Made by a program: the position numbers and the translations under genes. Of a stretch of DNA of 62,222 nucleotides, positions 54,152 through 62,222 are shown piece by piece (within the stretch, counting starts at the first letter, position 1; each line of letters starts with the position of its first letter). The notes beneath the pieces were generated by a model that was given only the letters and a program-made list of their open reading frames with translations, did no database searches and was not told the DNA's origin. This stretch comes from JAWKRB01 sp041389885 (GTDB lineage: Bacteria; Myxococcota_A; Polyangia; Polyangiales; Ga0077539): assembly GCA_041389885.1 (NCBI GenBank), contig JAWKRB010000041.1:1-62222 (forward strand), given 5' to 3'.

Positions 54152-54990
54152 AGTCCTTGCGCCGCAACGCGTTCGTGATCATGGCGCTGTCCCTCGCGGG
54201 GTGCCAGGGGCTCACCGACTCGGCCACCCGCGCCGCTCGGCACCCCGCCGACCCGCCCTCCACGGTGACGCCGCCGACGCCCACCCCCACCCCCACGCCC
54301 TCCGCCGACGTGCCCGCGGTGACCCCGCCTCCGGCCGACGCGGGCGCCGCCGCCGACGTGCCGGGCGGGATCACCCCCACGCCGGTCGGTGAGATCCCCG
54401 GCCACGAGAACCTCCCGGTCGACAACTCGCACAAGGAGGGGCCTCGGCTGATGACGGGCGAGACGCTGATTCGATCGTACCTCTCGCTCTTCGGCGGTCT
54501 GGCGCCGCTCGCGATGCAGACCCGGCTCCGGGGCACCACCCCCGCGGGGCAGTCCGCGCTCTTCGACACCTGGGTCGACTACCTCTCGGCCCTGGGCATG
54601 CCCGACTACGCGCTGGACATCCCGCGCTTCTCTGAGACCAATCCCCTGATGCTCGCGGCCTTCGAGCGCATCGGCGTGGCCCTCTGCGACCGCGCGGTGA
54701 CCAGCGACCTGCGCAACGCCAACGTCGCGCAGCGGGTGATCTTCAACTTCGCGCTCACCGCCGCGCAGCCCACCGACGGCGAGCTCGACCAGCGCATCGG
54801 CTCGCTGCACCGGCGCTTTCTCGCCTACCCCCTGTCGATGGCGCCCGACGGCCGCGCGGCGCGGTTTCGTCAGCTCTACCGCGACACGGTCGCGCGCACG
54901 GCGACGCGGCCTGGCATGAGCCCCACCGAGGCCGGCTGGGCGACGGTCTGCTACGCGTTCGTCCGTCACCCCGAATTCCATGTGTATTGA
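54148..54990 (+). CDS. Lipoprotein of the haem-c/DUF1501 operon
   Basis: 280 residues from the ATG at 54148. The signal peptide ends MALSLAGC. A Thr-Pro repeat linker (PTPTPTPTP) and an Ala/Asp/Pro stretch are followed by a helical domain. That domain starts at GETLIRSYLSLFGGLAPLAM and ends AGWATVCYAFVRHPEFHVY. The ending is like the C-terminal motif of DUF1549/1553-type partner proteins. No haem motif is present. It is tightly coupled to both neighbours. Confidence 0.82.
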   Translation: MKSLRRNAFVIMALSLAGCQGLTDSATRAARHPADPPSTVTPPTPTPTPTPSADVPAVTPPPADAGAAADVPGGITPTPVGEIPGHENLPVDNSHKEGPRLMTGETLIRSYLSLFGGLAPLAMQTRLRGTTPAGQSALFDTWVDYLSALGMPDYALDIPRFSETNPLMLAAFERIGVALCDRAVTSDLRNANVAQRVIFNFALTAAQPTDGELDQRIGSLHRRFLAYPLSMAPDGRAARFRQLYRDTVARTATRPGMSPTEAGWATVCYAFVRHPEFHVY

Positions 54991-55001
54991 GAGGCGCGGC
55001 C

Positions 55002-56372
55002 ATGAGTGAGAACGCCCTGGATCGACGCAAGTTTCTCAAGGTGATCGGCGCCGGCGCGGCGGCGGCGGCGACGACCGCCGGGCCCGTCTTCGAGGCCTTC
55101 GCCGACCCCCCTGGCTCCATCGACGACTTCTTCGTGTTCATTCACGCCGCGGGCGCGTGGGACGTGACCGTGGGTCTCGACCCGCGCAACGAGGCGCGAG
55201 GGATCATCGACCCCGCCACCACGACCTACGTCAACTCCGCGCCCATCCCCCGCTGGACGGCGAGGGACCTCGGCAACGGCGAAGAGACCTTCGAGATCCT
55301 CGAGCCGCCGGGCACGAGCTTTCGCTGGGGTCCGGCGGTGGGCAGCCTCTACGAGATCGCCTCGCGCTGCACGGTGATCTCGGGCCTCGCGGTGAACACC
55401 GTGAGCCACCCCGACGGCACCTTCTTCGCGTCGACCGGGCGCCACCTCGCGGGCGGCAAGCCCGTGGCGGCGAGCATCGACACCATCGTCGCGAACGAGT
55501 TCGGCCGCGCGCAGCTCTTCCCCTCGGTGAGCGTGCGCTACCCGTCGACGTACCTCGGCGAGCACCTCGACGCGCGCGCCTCGCCGCTGCGCCTCGCCAC
55601 GGTCGACACGGTCTCGAAGGTGCTCGGGCGGCAGAACTACAACACCCTCACCGCCGACCGCGACGCCGTCACCATGCTCCTCACGCAAGAGGCGCAGGAC
55701 CTCGCGCGGCGCTCGCAGCACCGCGGGGTGGCCGACGCCTTCGCGCTGCAGTTCGAGTCGCTGCGGGCGATTCACCGCAGCGACGTGCGCTCGGTCTTCG
55801 ACGGCGCCGCCCTCCGCGCCGCGCAGCCGTCGTTTCGCTACAACGCGACGTACCAGTCGGCGCTGGCGCTCAACTCGGCCTTCGCGGTCGAGGCGATGCG
55901 CCGCGACCTCGTGCGCTGCGTGAGCCTGGCCTCGGCGAGCCACGACACGCACACGACGAACTACCGCAACCAGATGCAGATCCAGCAGGAGCTCTTCGAC
56001 ACCGTCACGACGCTGGTGCGCGCGCTCGACGCCACGCCGCACCCGACGCTGATGGGCACGAGGCTCGGCGACCGCACGCACATCCTGGTGGTCAGCGAGT
56101 TCTGCCGCACGCCGCAGATCAACATGACCGGCGGGAGGGACCACTACCCCAGCGGCTCGGCGCTGATCATCTCGCCGCGGTTTCGGGGCGGGGTCACCTT
56201 CGGTCGCACCGACCCCGACCAGCTCCTGCCGATGCCCGCGGGGATGTTCGCCGACGGCGCTCGCCCCGTGGCTCCGCCGGACGTGCTCGCGACCTTCCTC
56301 GCCGCCTTCGGCGTCGATCCGCGGCGGTACATGCGTGACGGCGACGTGGTCCGATCCATTCTTCGCGCGTGA
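55002..56372 (+). CDS. DUF1501 family protein
   Basis: 456 residues from the ATG at 55002. The N-terminus DRRKFLKVIGAGAAAAATTAGP is a twin-arginine-type signal. The body matches DUF1501 (sulfatase-like alkaline-phosphatase fold): FFVFIHAAGAWDVTVGLD, a central SLASASHDTHTTNYRNQ and VVSEFCRTPQINMTGGRDHYPSGSAL. DUF1501 proteins are commonly paired with haem-c/DUF1549 proteins, as here. Their substrate is unknown. The stop touches the next start. Confidence 0.9.
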   Translation: MSENALDRRKFLKVIGAGAAAAATTAGPVFEAFADPPGSIDDFFVFIHAAGAWDVTVGLDPRNEARGIIDPATTTYVNSAPIPRWTARDLGNGEETFEILEPPGTSFRWGPAVGSLYEIASRCTVISGLAVNTVSHPDGTFFASTGRHLAGGKPVAASIDTIVANEFGRAQLFPSVSVRYPSTYLGEHLDARASPLRLATVDTVSKVLGRQNYNTLTADRDAVTMLLTQEAQDLARRSQHRGVADAFALQFESLRAIHRSDVRSVFDGAALRAAQPSFRYNATYQSALALNSAFAVEAMRRDLVRCVSLASASHDTHTTNYRNQMQIQQELFDTVTTLVRALDATPHPTLMGTRLGDRTHILVVSEFCRTPQINMTGGRDHYPSGSALIISPRFRGGVTFGRTDPDQLLPMPAGMFADGARPVAPPDVLATFLAAFGVDPRRYMRDGDVVRSILRA

Positions 56373-58301
56373 GTGGACCGGGTGAGAGCTGAGCGCTTCT
56401 GGTGCCTCGCCGCGGCGGCCCTCGCCGCGTGCTCGGCCAATGGGATCATTGGGCCCGCGCCAGGCGCGGACGCCGAGGTCCCCCGCGACGTGGCCGTCGA
56501 CCGGCCCGACGCGCCCGCCGACGACCTCGGCGACGCGTCGCTCGACGAGCCCGCCGCCGACGCGAGCGAGGCGCTCGACGCGTCTGCTGAAGACGTCGCG
56601 GCCGACGTGCAGGACCCGCCGCCGCCGCCGCTCACCGTCACCCCCATCGCGTGGAACGCCGCGGGCGCCGCGGTGGGCGCGGTGCAGGCCGTGGCCGAAG
56701 ACGGAGACCTCGTGGCGGTGTTCACCGACCGGGGACTTCGGGTCATGGTCGCGGGCGCCGTCGCCGCGAGCGATGACTCGGTGCGGGGCTGGCGCGCGGC
56801 GGTGACCTCCGCGGCGGCCGACGGGACCGCCGGGCGCTGGATCCTCGGCGCGGACGCCATGAGCCGGGTGTTTCGCGTGCGCGACCGCTCGAGCCTCGAC
56901 GACGTCACCGCCCGGCTGGCCCTGGGGATGCGGGACATTCGCAGCGCCGCGGTCGTCGCGAGGGACGCCGTGGCCTTCGGCGGCGACGGCGGCTTCGCCG
57001 TGCTCCGCGGCGCGAGCGTCACGGCGTGGAACGACCCGGACTTCGTGCAGATCTTCGGCGGCGGAAACCGCGTCGGCGCCCTCACCGACGTCGGCGTGAA
57101 GGTCTTCGACCTGATGACCGAGCGGGCCGTTCGCTACAACGTCGCCGGGGTCACCGGCGCGGCGCTGTCGAGCGCCGGGGCGCTGGTGGTCACGGTCGGG
57201 CCGCTGCTCTACGAGCAGAACCCCCGCGGAGAGCTCTCGCCGGTGTACACGCACGCCTCGGCGCTGCGGGGCGTGGTGGTGAGCGACGCGAACACCTGGT
57301 TGATCGCAGACGGACGCCTCGCGATCTGGGACGGCTTTCGCGTGCGCACGTCGCCCGAGGTCCCGCTCTCGTCGAGCGCGCGGCTCATCGCGGCGTCGGG
57401 GGGAGGGGTGTGGACGCTGCAAGACGGCGCCCTCGCGCGCTACGCGCTCGTCGTCGACCCCGAGGAGCAGCGGTGGAACCGTGACATCCGCTCCATCTTC
57501 GCGACGCGCTGCACGCCCTGCCACCTCCCGGGAGGCACCGCGGGCATCGACCTCTCGACCCGCTGCGCGTGGGCCATTCGTCGCGACGGCATTCGCGAGC
57601 AGGTCGTGACCCGGATGCTCATGCCGCCGCCCCCCGCGGACATGCCCGCGCCCGAGCGCGCGGCGATCGCGGCGTACCTCGACTCGCTGTCCGCCGACGC
57701 CTGCGGCGGCGTGCGCGACGCGGGACCGCCCATGGACGTCCCCCGCGACACGGGGATCGACGTGCGCACGGACGTTCCCCGCGACACCGGCATCGACGTG
57801 CGCACGGACGTTCCCCGCGACACCGGCATCGACGTGCGCACGGACGTTCCCCGCGACACGGGGATCGACGTGCGCACGGACGTCCCCCGCGACACCGGGA
57901 TCGACGTGCGCACGGACGTCCCCCGCGACACGGGCCCCGTGGACGTGCGCACGGATGTTCCGCGCGACACCGGCCCCGTGGACGCAGGGCCTGCGACCTA
58001 CGCGCAGGTGCAGGCGGTCTTCACCCGCGAGTGCACCCGGTGCCACGGGAGCTCGGGCTCGCTCAACCTCGGCGCCAGCGTGAGCTACGCGAACCTGGTG
58101 AACGTCGCGGCCGCCGGAGGCTCCTGCGGCACCTCGGGGATGATGCGGGTCGTGCCCCGCAACGTGAACAACAGCCTGCTCTACCGCAAGGTCGCGGCGA
58201 CGCAGCCCTGCGGAAGCTCCATGCCCCGCGGCGGTCCGAGCCTCCCCGCGTCCGATATCGATCTCATTCGACGATGGATCGCCGCAGGGGCGCCGCGCTG
58301 A
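56373..58301 (+). CDS. Di-haem c lipoprotein with 12-residue tandem-repeat linker
   Basis: About 640 residues; the start is GTG at 56373 or 56382. The signal peptide ends ALAAC. An Asp/Ala/Pro-rich linker leads to a beta-propeller-like region (about 85-365). Next come a first haem site CTPCH (about residue 381), then seven or so copies of VPRDTGIDVRTD (about 455-540), then a second haem site CTRCH (about residue 563) in a small cytochrome-c domain ending PRGGPSLPASDIDLIRRWIAAGAP. Each domain has Met-Pro segments that could provide the axial ligand. A surface electron-transfer role is inferred. Confidence 0.9.
   Translation: MDRVRAERFWCLAAAALAACSANGIIGPAPGADAEVPRDVAVDRPDAPADDLGDASLDEPAADASEALDASAEDVAADVQDPPPPPLTVTPIAWNAAGAAVGAVQAVAEDGDLVAVFTDRGLRVMVAGAVAASDDSVRGWRAAVTSAAADGTAGRWILGADAMSRVFRVRDRSSLDDVTARLALGMRDIRSAAVVARDAVAFGGDGGFAVLRGASVTAWNDPDFVQIFGGGNRVGALTDVGVKVFDLMTERAVRYNVAGVTGAALSSAGALVVTVGPLLYEQNPRGELSPVYTHASALRGVVVSDANTWLIADGRLAIWDGFRVRTSPEVPLSSSARLIAASGGGVWTLQDGALARYALVVDPEEQRWNRDIRSIFATRCTPCHLPGGTAGIDLSTRCAWAIRRDGIREQVVTRMLMPPPPADMPAPERAAIAAYLDSLSADACGGVRDAGPPMDVPRDTGIDVRTDVPRDTGIDVRTDVPRDTGIDVRTDVPRDTGIDVRTDVPRDTGIDVRTDVPRDTGPVDVRTDVPRDTGPVDAGPATYAQVQAVFTRECTRCHGSSGSLNLGASVSYANLVNVAAAGGSCGTSGMMRVVPRNVNNSLLYRKVAATQPCGSSMPRGGPSLPASDIDLIRRWIAAGAPR
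57725..57985 (+). repeat. 36-bp tandem repeats between two haem-c domains
   Basis: A 36-bp unit encoding VPRDTGIDVRTD (the last copies read VPRDTGPVDVRTD) occurs about seven times with only synonymous or minor changes. It encodes an extended Asp/Pro linker between the CTPCH and CTRCH domains. Copy number is likely to vary between strains. Confidence 0.9.
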
Positions 58302-58323
58302 TAGAGTCTCGGGCCGCTTCTCG

Positions 58324-59811
58324 ATGAGCAACGTCGCTTCGATGTCCCCGGCGGAGGTGCGCGCCCTCGGGGGGCTGGTGGTCTCGTGCGCCGGCGCCAG
58401 CGAGGCGGCCCTCGGGATGAGGGCGCTGAGCTGGTACAATTCCATCATCCGCCTGGGGCTCCGGGTGCCCTTCGTCGTCGTGCACGACCTCGGCGCGGCC
58501 ATGCTCGGCGCGGCCTCGTCCATCCGGGTGCCCACCGACCTCCCGCCCAACTTCGCCGCGCCGCACGCCACCGCGCAGGCCGCGATGACGGTGCTGTCGG
58601 CCTACGCGCAGCTCCTCGAGGAGATCGCGCGCACCGACATCGCCGCGCAGATCGCCTCGACGCGCATCGACGACTCGGTGCTCGCCACACTCCTCGCCCG
58701 CGCCATCGCCCCCGTCGCCGACCGCTGGCGCAGCAGCGTGAGCTTCGAGCCCGTGCCCCTCAACGCCGAGGCCCTCACGCAGGCGCAGCTCTCGCTGCCG
58801 CAGCTCTGGTTCGCCGTCGACCGTCGCCCCGAGCTGGGGTACCTCCAGCACCTGCTCGAGCACCGGCTTCACCTGCTCCTCGGCATCGAGCAGATCGACC
58901 TCGACACCGTGGAGCTCCTGGGGCTCGTGGGGGGAGACGGCTCGATGCCCGAGACCGAGCTGGTCGACCTCCTCGCGGTCTTCGACTCGCCCGAGGCGAA
59001 CGACGTGGTGAACTTCTCCCTCGACATCCTCCCGAGCGTGCTCGAGACCCGACGCGGGGGCGGGCAGCAGGTCTTCTCCGTGGACGGGTACTCCGGCGTG
59101 GTGCCCGACGGCTCCCTCGACTCCCTCGTGCTCACGGAGATGGCGTACGACGACGACCTCTTCGAGCAGCGCTTCGCCGACCGCGAGCTGCTCTACTACG
59201 CCCACGAGGCGCAAGACCGCCCGCCGCCGAGGAGCTTTCAGATCCTCGTCGACGCGAGCGCGTCGATGCGCGGCGCGCGCTCGGTCTTCGCGCGGGGCCT
59301 GGCCATCGCCCTCGCCAAGCGCATGAGCCTCATGGGCTTCGAGAGCGCGGTGCGCTTCTTCGACTCGCGGCTCTATGAGCCCATGCGGCTGCGGCGGGGG
59401 CGCAGCGGGCACGGGGGCGCGGGGGCGCTGCACGTCGCGGGCATCCTCGCGTTCAAGAGCGAGCGGGGGCGCAACTACGCGAGGGTGTTCTCGCAGCTCG
59501 CGGCGGAGCTCGAGCGCAACCGCGACCGCTCGGCGATCACCGCGTACGTGATCACCCACGCCGAGTGCCACGTGCCGGTGGACCTCATGCGCCGCGTGCG
59601 CGACTACGCCGAGGTCTTCGGCGTGTTCATGCTGCCGTCGCGCGAGACGCTGGACCTGGAGTACCTCCCGCTGCTCTCGAGCCACGAGGTGGTCACCGAC
59701 GCCGCGCTGCGCGACCGCGGGGAGCGGGCCAGCCGGGCGCTCACCATCGTCGAGGGCGCGAGCGAGACCGCGCGCAGCTCGCTGCCGCCGCGGGAGCGGG
59801 ACGAGGAGTGA
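58324..59811 (+). CDS. VWA-domain protein
   Basis: 495 residues. No signal peptide is visible (an N-terminal MSNVASMSPAEVRALGG start). Helical segments fill the first 270 residues. A von Willebrand A-like domain starts at SFQILVDASASMRGARS, where DASAS is the MIDAS motif, and ends near LPLLSSHEVVTDAAL. In bacteria such soluble VWA proteins usually act with ATPases or kinases. The next two genes, 7 bases and 18 bases away, encode a TPR/HEAT protein and a kinase-like protein. Confidence 0.87.
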   Translation: MSNVASMSPAEVRALGGLVVSCAGASEAALGMRALSWYNSIIRLGLRVPFVVVHDLGAAMLGAASSIRVPTDLPPNFAAPHATAQAAMTVLSAYAQLLEEIARTDIAAQIASTRIDDSVLATLLARAIAPVADRWRSSVSFEPVPLNAEALTQAQLSLPQLWFAVDRRPELGYLQHLLEHRLHLLLGIEQIDLDTVELLGLVGGDGSMPETELVDLLAVFDSPEANDVVNFSLDILPSVLETRRGGGQQVFSVDGYSGVVPDGSLDSLVLTEMAYDDDLFEQRFADRELLYYAHEAQDRPPPRSFQILVDASASMRGARSVFARGLAIALAKRMSLMGFESAVRFFDSRLYEPMRLRRGRSGHGGAGALHVAGILAFKSERGRNYARVFSQLAAELERNRDRSAITAYVITHAECHVPVDLMRRVRDYAEVFGVFMLPSRETLDLEYLPLLSSHEVVTDAALRDRGERASRALTIVEGASETARSSLPPRERDEE

Positions 59812-59818
59812 GCGCGCG

Positions 59819-61654
59819 ATGACGATGTGGCACGACGACGCCATCGCGAAGGCGAGGCAGCTCATGCGACAGGGCCAGGCGGGCCCCGCCATCGGGCTGC
59901 TGATGCACAACGCGAACGAGAGCGCGCACCTGCCGCCTCGGGAGTACGACGAGCTGCTCAAGCTCCTCGCCGACGCGCTGCAGATGGAGGGTCGCTTTCG
60001 CGCCGCCGCCAGCATCTGGCTCTACCTCAAGGACGCGCGGCGCATGGCCGCCCTCGTGCCGCAGGAGCCCAGGGACCTCGCCCGCGCGGCGTGGCTCGAG
60101 CGGCAGTACCAGACCGCGGCGCAGTACTACCGCGCGGCCCGGTGGCCGGCGCACGCGGCGATCGCCTTCGAGCGCGCGGCGGAGGACGCGCGGCAGATGC
60201 GCCGCGACGACGTGGCGCAGCAGCAGCTCCGGGCGGCGCAGGCGCTCTGGGAGGAGGTCAGCGGCGACCCCCGGCTGCGGGAGGACCCGTACACCGCGGC
60301 GCTGGTGAGCTTCAACCTCGGGCGGGTGCACGCGGCGCTGGGCGCCGACGACGTGGCGCACAAGTGCCGGGTGCGCGCGACGCGGCTGCTCGAGGAGGCC
60401 GCGGACGTGCTCGAGGCGCGGGGGCTGCGCGAGCGCGCCTTCGACTGCTTTCAGGTGCTGCTCACCCTCGGCGCGCAGACGCGGAGCTTCGAGAACCTCG
60501 CCGAGGGCTACCTCAACTGCATCCGCATCCTCCGCGAGGACCACCTCAAGTACTACGCGTTTCAGTACTACGAGGACTTCATCAAGCGCTCGGACGAGGC
60601 GCGCGAGCACCACGCGACGGCGACGATCCTCCACGAGGCGGCCGACTACGCGCGCACGCTCGACATGCCCTTTCACGCGATGCTCCGCGTGCGCGAGGCC
60701 GAGGCCTGGCGCCGCTCGGCGGACCACATGCTGGCGGCCGGCGGCGCCGCGGAGCTCGCGGAGAACGCGCTGCTCGCCGCGGTGAGCGCGCTCACCACCG
60801 TCGGGATGCACGCCCGCGCGGTGGCGGTCTTCGGGCAGCTCGCGGCGATGCCGGGGATGGACGAGAAGCGGGTGCGCCGCTACCGCCAGCTCTCCGAGCG
60901 CTACGCCGAAGCGCGCGACGAGCCCACGAGCTCCGAGGCGCTGCCCGACTTTCTCAAGAAGCCGGTGCAGTACCCCGAGATATGGAACGTCGACGTCATC
61001 GAGTGGGAGGAGGCCGGCGACGCGGTGGAGGCCTGCGGCGAGGTGCTGCTCGACGTGGTGCAGCCTGACTTCATCCGTCGCAAGGCGCTGCGGGTGCGGC
61101 TGATCCCGCTCACGCAGAACGAGCCCAACCACCCGAACACCCTGGGCGACGTCGCGACGCAGCTCGGGCAGGTGCAGCTCTACGCCGTGCTCTCGCCGCT
61201 GGAGCACCTCTTCGAGCGAGGCCCCTCGGCGGTGCGGGTGCAGGTGCTCCGGGCCTCGCGCAACCTGTTCTTCAAGCGCACCTTCGGCATCGTGATGAAG
61301 GGCGTGACCGACCCCGACCCGCACGTGCGCGCGGCGGCGGTGGAGGCCATCGGCGCGCTGCACTTTCCCCACGCCTTCGATCCGCTCTCGCGGCTGCACC
61401 GCGACTCGACCGACCCCTCGGTGCGCTTCGCGGCGCTGAGCTCGATCGGCCGCATCCCGTCGCTCGAGGCCGTGGAGTACCTCATCGGCACGCTGGTGCA
61501 CGGCGCGGAGGAGGAGCGGCGCCTCGCCGAGGAGCTCCTCGTGCGCACCGACGCGGCGGAGGCCTCGATGGCGCTGCAGTCGGCCGCGGTGCGCGAGGGC
61601 GTCGAGCTGCAACAGCGCATGGCCGCGGTGCTGCGAAAGCGCCACGCGCGCTGA
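59819..61654 (+). CDS. TPR/HEAT-repeat protein
   Basis: 611 residues, all helical. The first 370 residues resemble tetratricopeptide repeats (ARQLMRQGQAGPAIGLLMH, RFRAAASIWLYLKDARR, QTAAQYYRAARWPAHAAIAFERAAEDA). The C-terminal 200 residues resemble HEAT repeats (PDPHVRAAAVEAIGALHFPHAFDPL, DPSVRFAALSSIGRIPS, LEAVEYLIGTLVHGAEEE). A scaffold role is inferred. It sits between the VWA gene and the kinase gene on one transcript. Confidence 0.87.
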   Translation: MTMWHDDAIAKARQLMRQGQAGPAIGLLMHNANESAHLPPREYDELLKLLADALQMEGRFRAAASIWLYLKDARRMAALVPQEPRDLARAAWLERQYQTAAQYYRAARWPAHAAIAFERAAEDARQMRRDDVAQQQLRAAQALWEEVSGDPRLREDPYTAALVSFNLGRVHAALGADDVAHKCRVRATRLLEEAADVLEARGLRERAFDCFQVLLTLGAQTRSFENLAEGYLNCIRILREDHLKYYAFQYYEDFIKRSDEAREHHATATILHEAADYARTLDMPFHAMLRVREAEAWRRSADHMLAAGGAAELAENALLAAVSALTTVGMHARAVAVFGQLAAMPGMDEKRVRRYRQLSERYAEARDEPTSSEALPDFLKKPVQYPEIWNVDVIEWEEAGDAVEACGEVLLDVVQPDFIRRKALRVRLIPLTQNEPNHPNTLGDVATQLGQVQLYAVLSPLEHLFERGPSAVRVQVLRASRNLFFKRTFGIVMKGVTDPDPHVRAAAVEAIGALHFPHAFDPLSRLHRDSTDPSVRFAALSSIGRIPSLEAVEYLIGTLVHGAEEERRLAEELLVRTDAAEASMALQSAAVREGVELQQRMAAVLRKRHAR

Positions 61655-61672
61655 ACGAGGGGGGTGGTGGGC

Positions 61673-62222
61673 ATGACCGACGAGGCGCTGGACCCGGGGA
61701 CGCTGGTGGTGGGGCGCTACCAGGTCGTGCGCTCGCTGGGCGAGGGCAGCGTGAAGCGGGTCTTTCTCGCCTACGACCGCCTCGCGCAGCGGCAGGTCGC
61801 CCTGTGCCTCCTGCGCGGGGAGTTCGGCCCTGACACGCACATCGGCGCGCGCTTCTCGCGGGAGGGCAGGGCCGCGGCGGCGCTGCTCTCGCCCTACGTC
61901 GTGCGGGTCTTCGACGTCGGCAAGACCGCCCTCGGCACGCGCTACCTCGCGACCGAGGCGGTGCTCGGGCGCGGGCTCGACGAGGCGCTGGCCTACGGCG
62001 CCGTGCCCGCGCGCATCGCGGTGCTCTGGGCCGCGCAGGTGCTCGCGGGGCTCGAGGAGGCGCACCGCCGGGGCGTGGTGCACCGGGACGTGAAGCCCGA
62101 GAACGTGATGCTCGCGTCGGGCGACGGGGTGATCGAGACGGCGAAGCTCACCGATTTCGGGCTGGCGAAGCTCGCCGATCCCTCCCTCGAGGGGTCGATT
62201 CACCTGCGCACCACCCAGGGCC
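61673..62222 (+). CDS. Ser/Thr protein kinase-like protein, 3' cut by window; VAIK lysine absent
   Basis: 183 codons from the ATG at 61673, after a purine-rich GAGGGGGG stretch, running off the window. The Gly-rich loop GEGSVKRV (23-30), the alphaC Glu in RFSREGRAAAAL, the catalytic loop HRDVKPENV and the DFG motif (TDFGLAKL) are present. The position of the ATP-anchoring lysine is Cys45 (VALCLL, where VALKLL is usual). The kinase may therefore be weak, atypical or a pseudokinase. It is an orthodox Hanks-type kinase in all other visible motifs. Confidence 0.9.
   Translation, partial: MTDEALDPGTLVVGRYQVVRSLGEGSVKRVFLAYDRLAQRQVALCLLRGEFGPDTHIGARFSREGRAAAALLSPYVVRVFDVGKTALGTRYLATEAVLGRGLDEALAYGAVPARIAVLWAAQVLAGLEEAHRRGVVHRDVKPENVMLASGDGVIETAKLTDFGLAKLADPSLEGSIHLRTTQG

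Overview
The window is about 62 kb of very GC-rich chromosome (mostly above 70% by eye). It looks like a member of the Myxococcota, most likely a Polyangia/Sandaracinus-type lineage. That is an inference from three things. There are at least eleven predicted lipoproteins, most carrying Asp/Pro/Val-rich repeats behind the lipobox or glycine-rich and Cys-rich (MopE-like) bodies. Ser/Thr-kinase, HEAT and HD regulatory genes are present. GTG starts and four-base start/stop overlaps are frequent.

Layout. 0-4.5 kb: a protein cut by the window edge, a 151-bp unit with inverted-repeat ends, mobA, and two frameshifted minus-strand genes (one unknown, one Gly-rich lipoprotein). 4.9-7.5 kb: a likely integron remnant, made of an N-terminal fragment of an IntI-type tyrosine recombinase on the minus strand, a GTTGGGC core site, about 2 kb of markedly lower-GC cassette-like sequence on the plus strand with broken reading frames, and a well-formed 90-bp attC site. 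8.0-12.3 kb: a cation P-type ATPase, a membrane protein and ruvC. 12.4-15.9 kb: a HEAT protein, an HD-domain protein and a PHA-granule-type protein. 16-27 kb: a double-length GT-C glycosyltransferase and several secreted lipoproteins. 27.2-29.1 kb: rsr, the bacterial Ro60/TROVE protein, preceded on the same strand by a 125-nt tRNA-like RNA that carries a Y-RNA-like Ro-binding segment instead of a functional anticodon. 29.2-35 kb: small genes, then a MoxR-DUF58-transglutaminase operon. 35-39.4 kb: an SDR, hisB-hisH-hisA-hisF and a membrane-anchored protein. 39.4-46.6 kb: a lipoprotein, rsmA, a glutaredoxin-like protein, a TlpA-like protein, lgt and a large unknown protein. 46.6-52 kb: an FG-GAP lipoprotein, a DUF1565-like Gly-rich lipoprotein and a CgeB-like glycosyltransferase. 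52.2-58.3 kb: a four-gene secreted haem-c/DUF1501 operon. 58.3-62.2 kb: a VWA protein, a TPR/HEAT protein and a kinase lacking the usual ATP-anchoring lysine, cut by the window edge.

How the parts work together. The clearest functional unit is Rsr with its candidate Y RNA. The rsr leader holds a hairpin whose loop region repeats 13 nt of that RNA, which suggests a feedback link. Lgt would acylate the many lipoproteins. The his genes supply the middle of histidine synthesis. The 52-58 kb genes look like a surface or periplasmic redox apparatus.

Quality warning. Two stretches, about 2.2-8.2 kb and 32.4-32.8 kb, contain a reading-frame break every 100-200 bases in otherwise recognisable genes, while almost everything else is intact. 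This could be consensus error or real decay. Frames in those stretches should not be taken literally.
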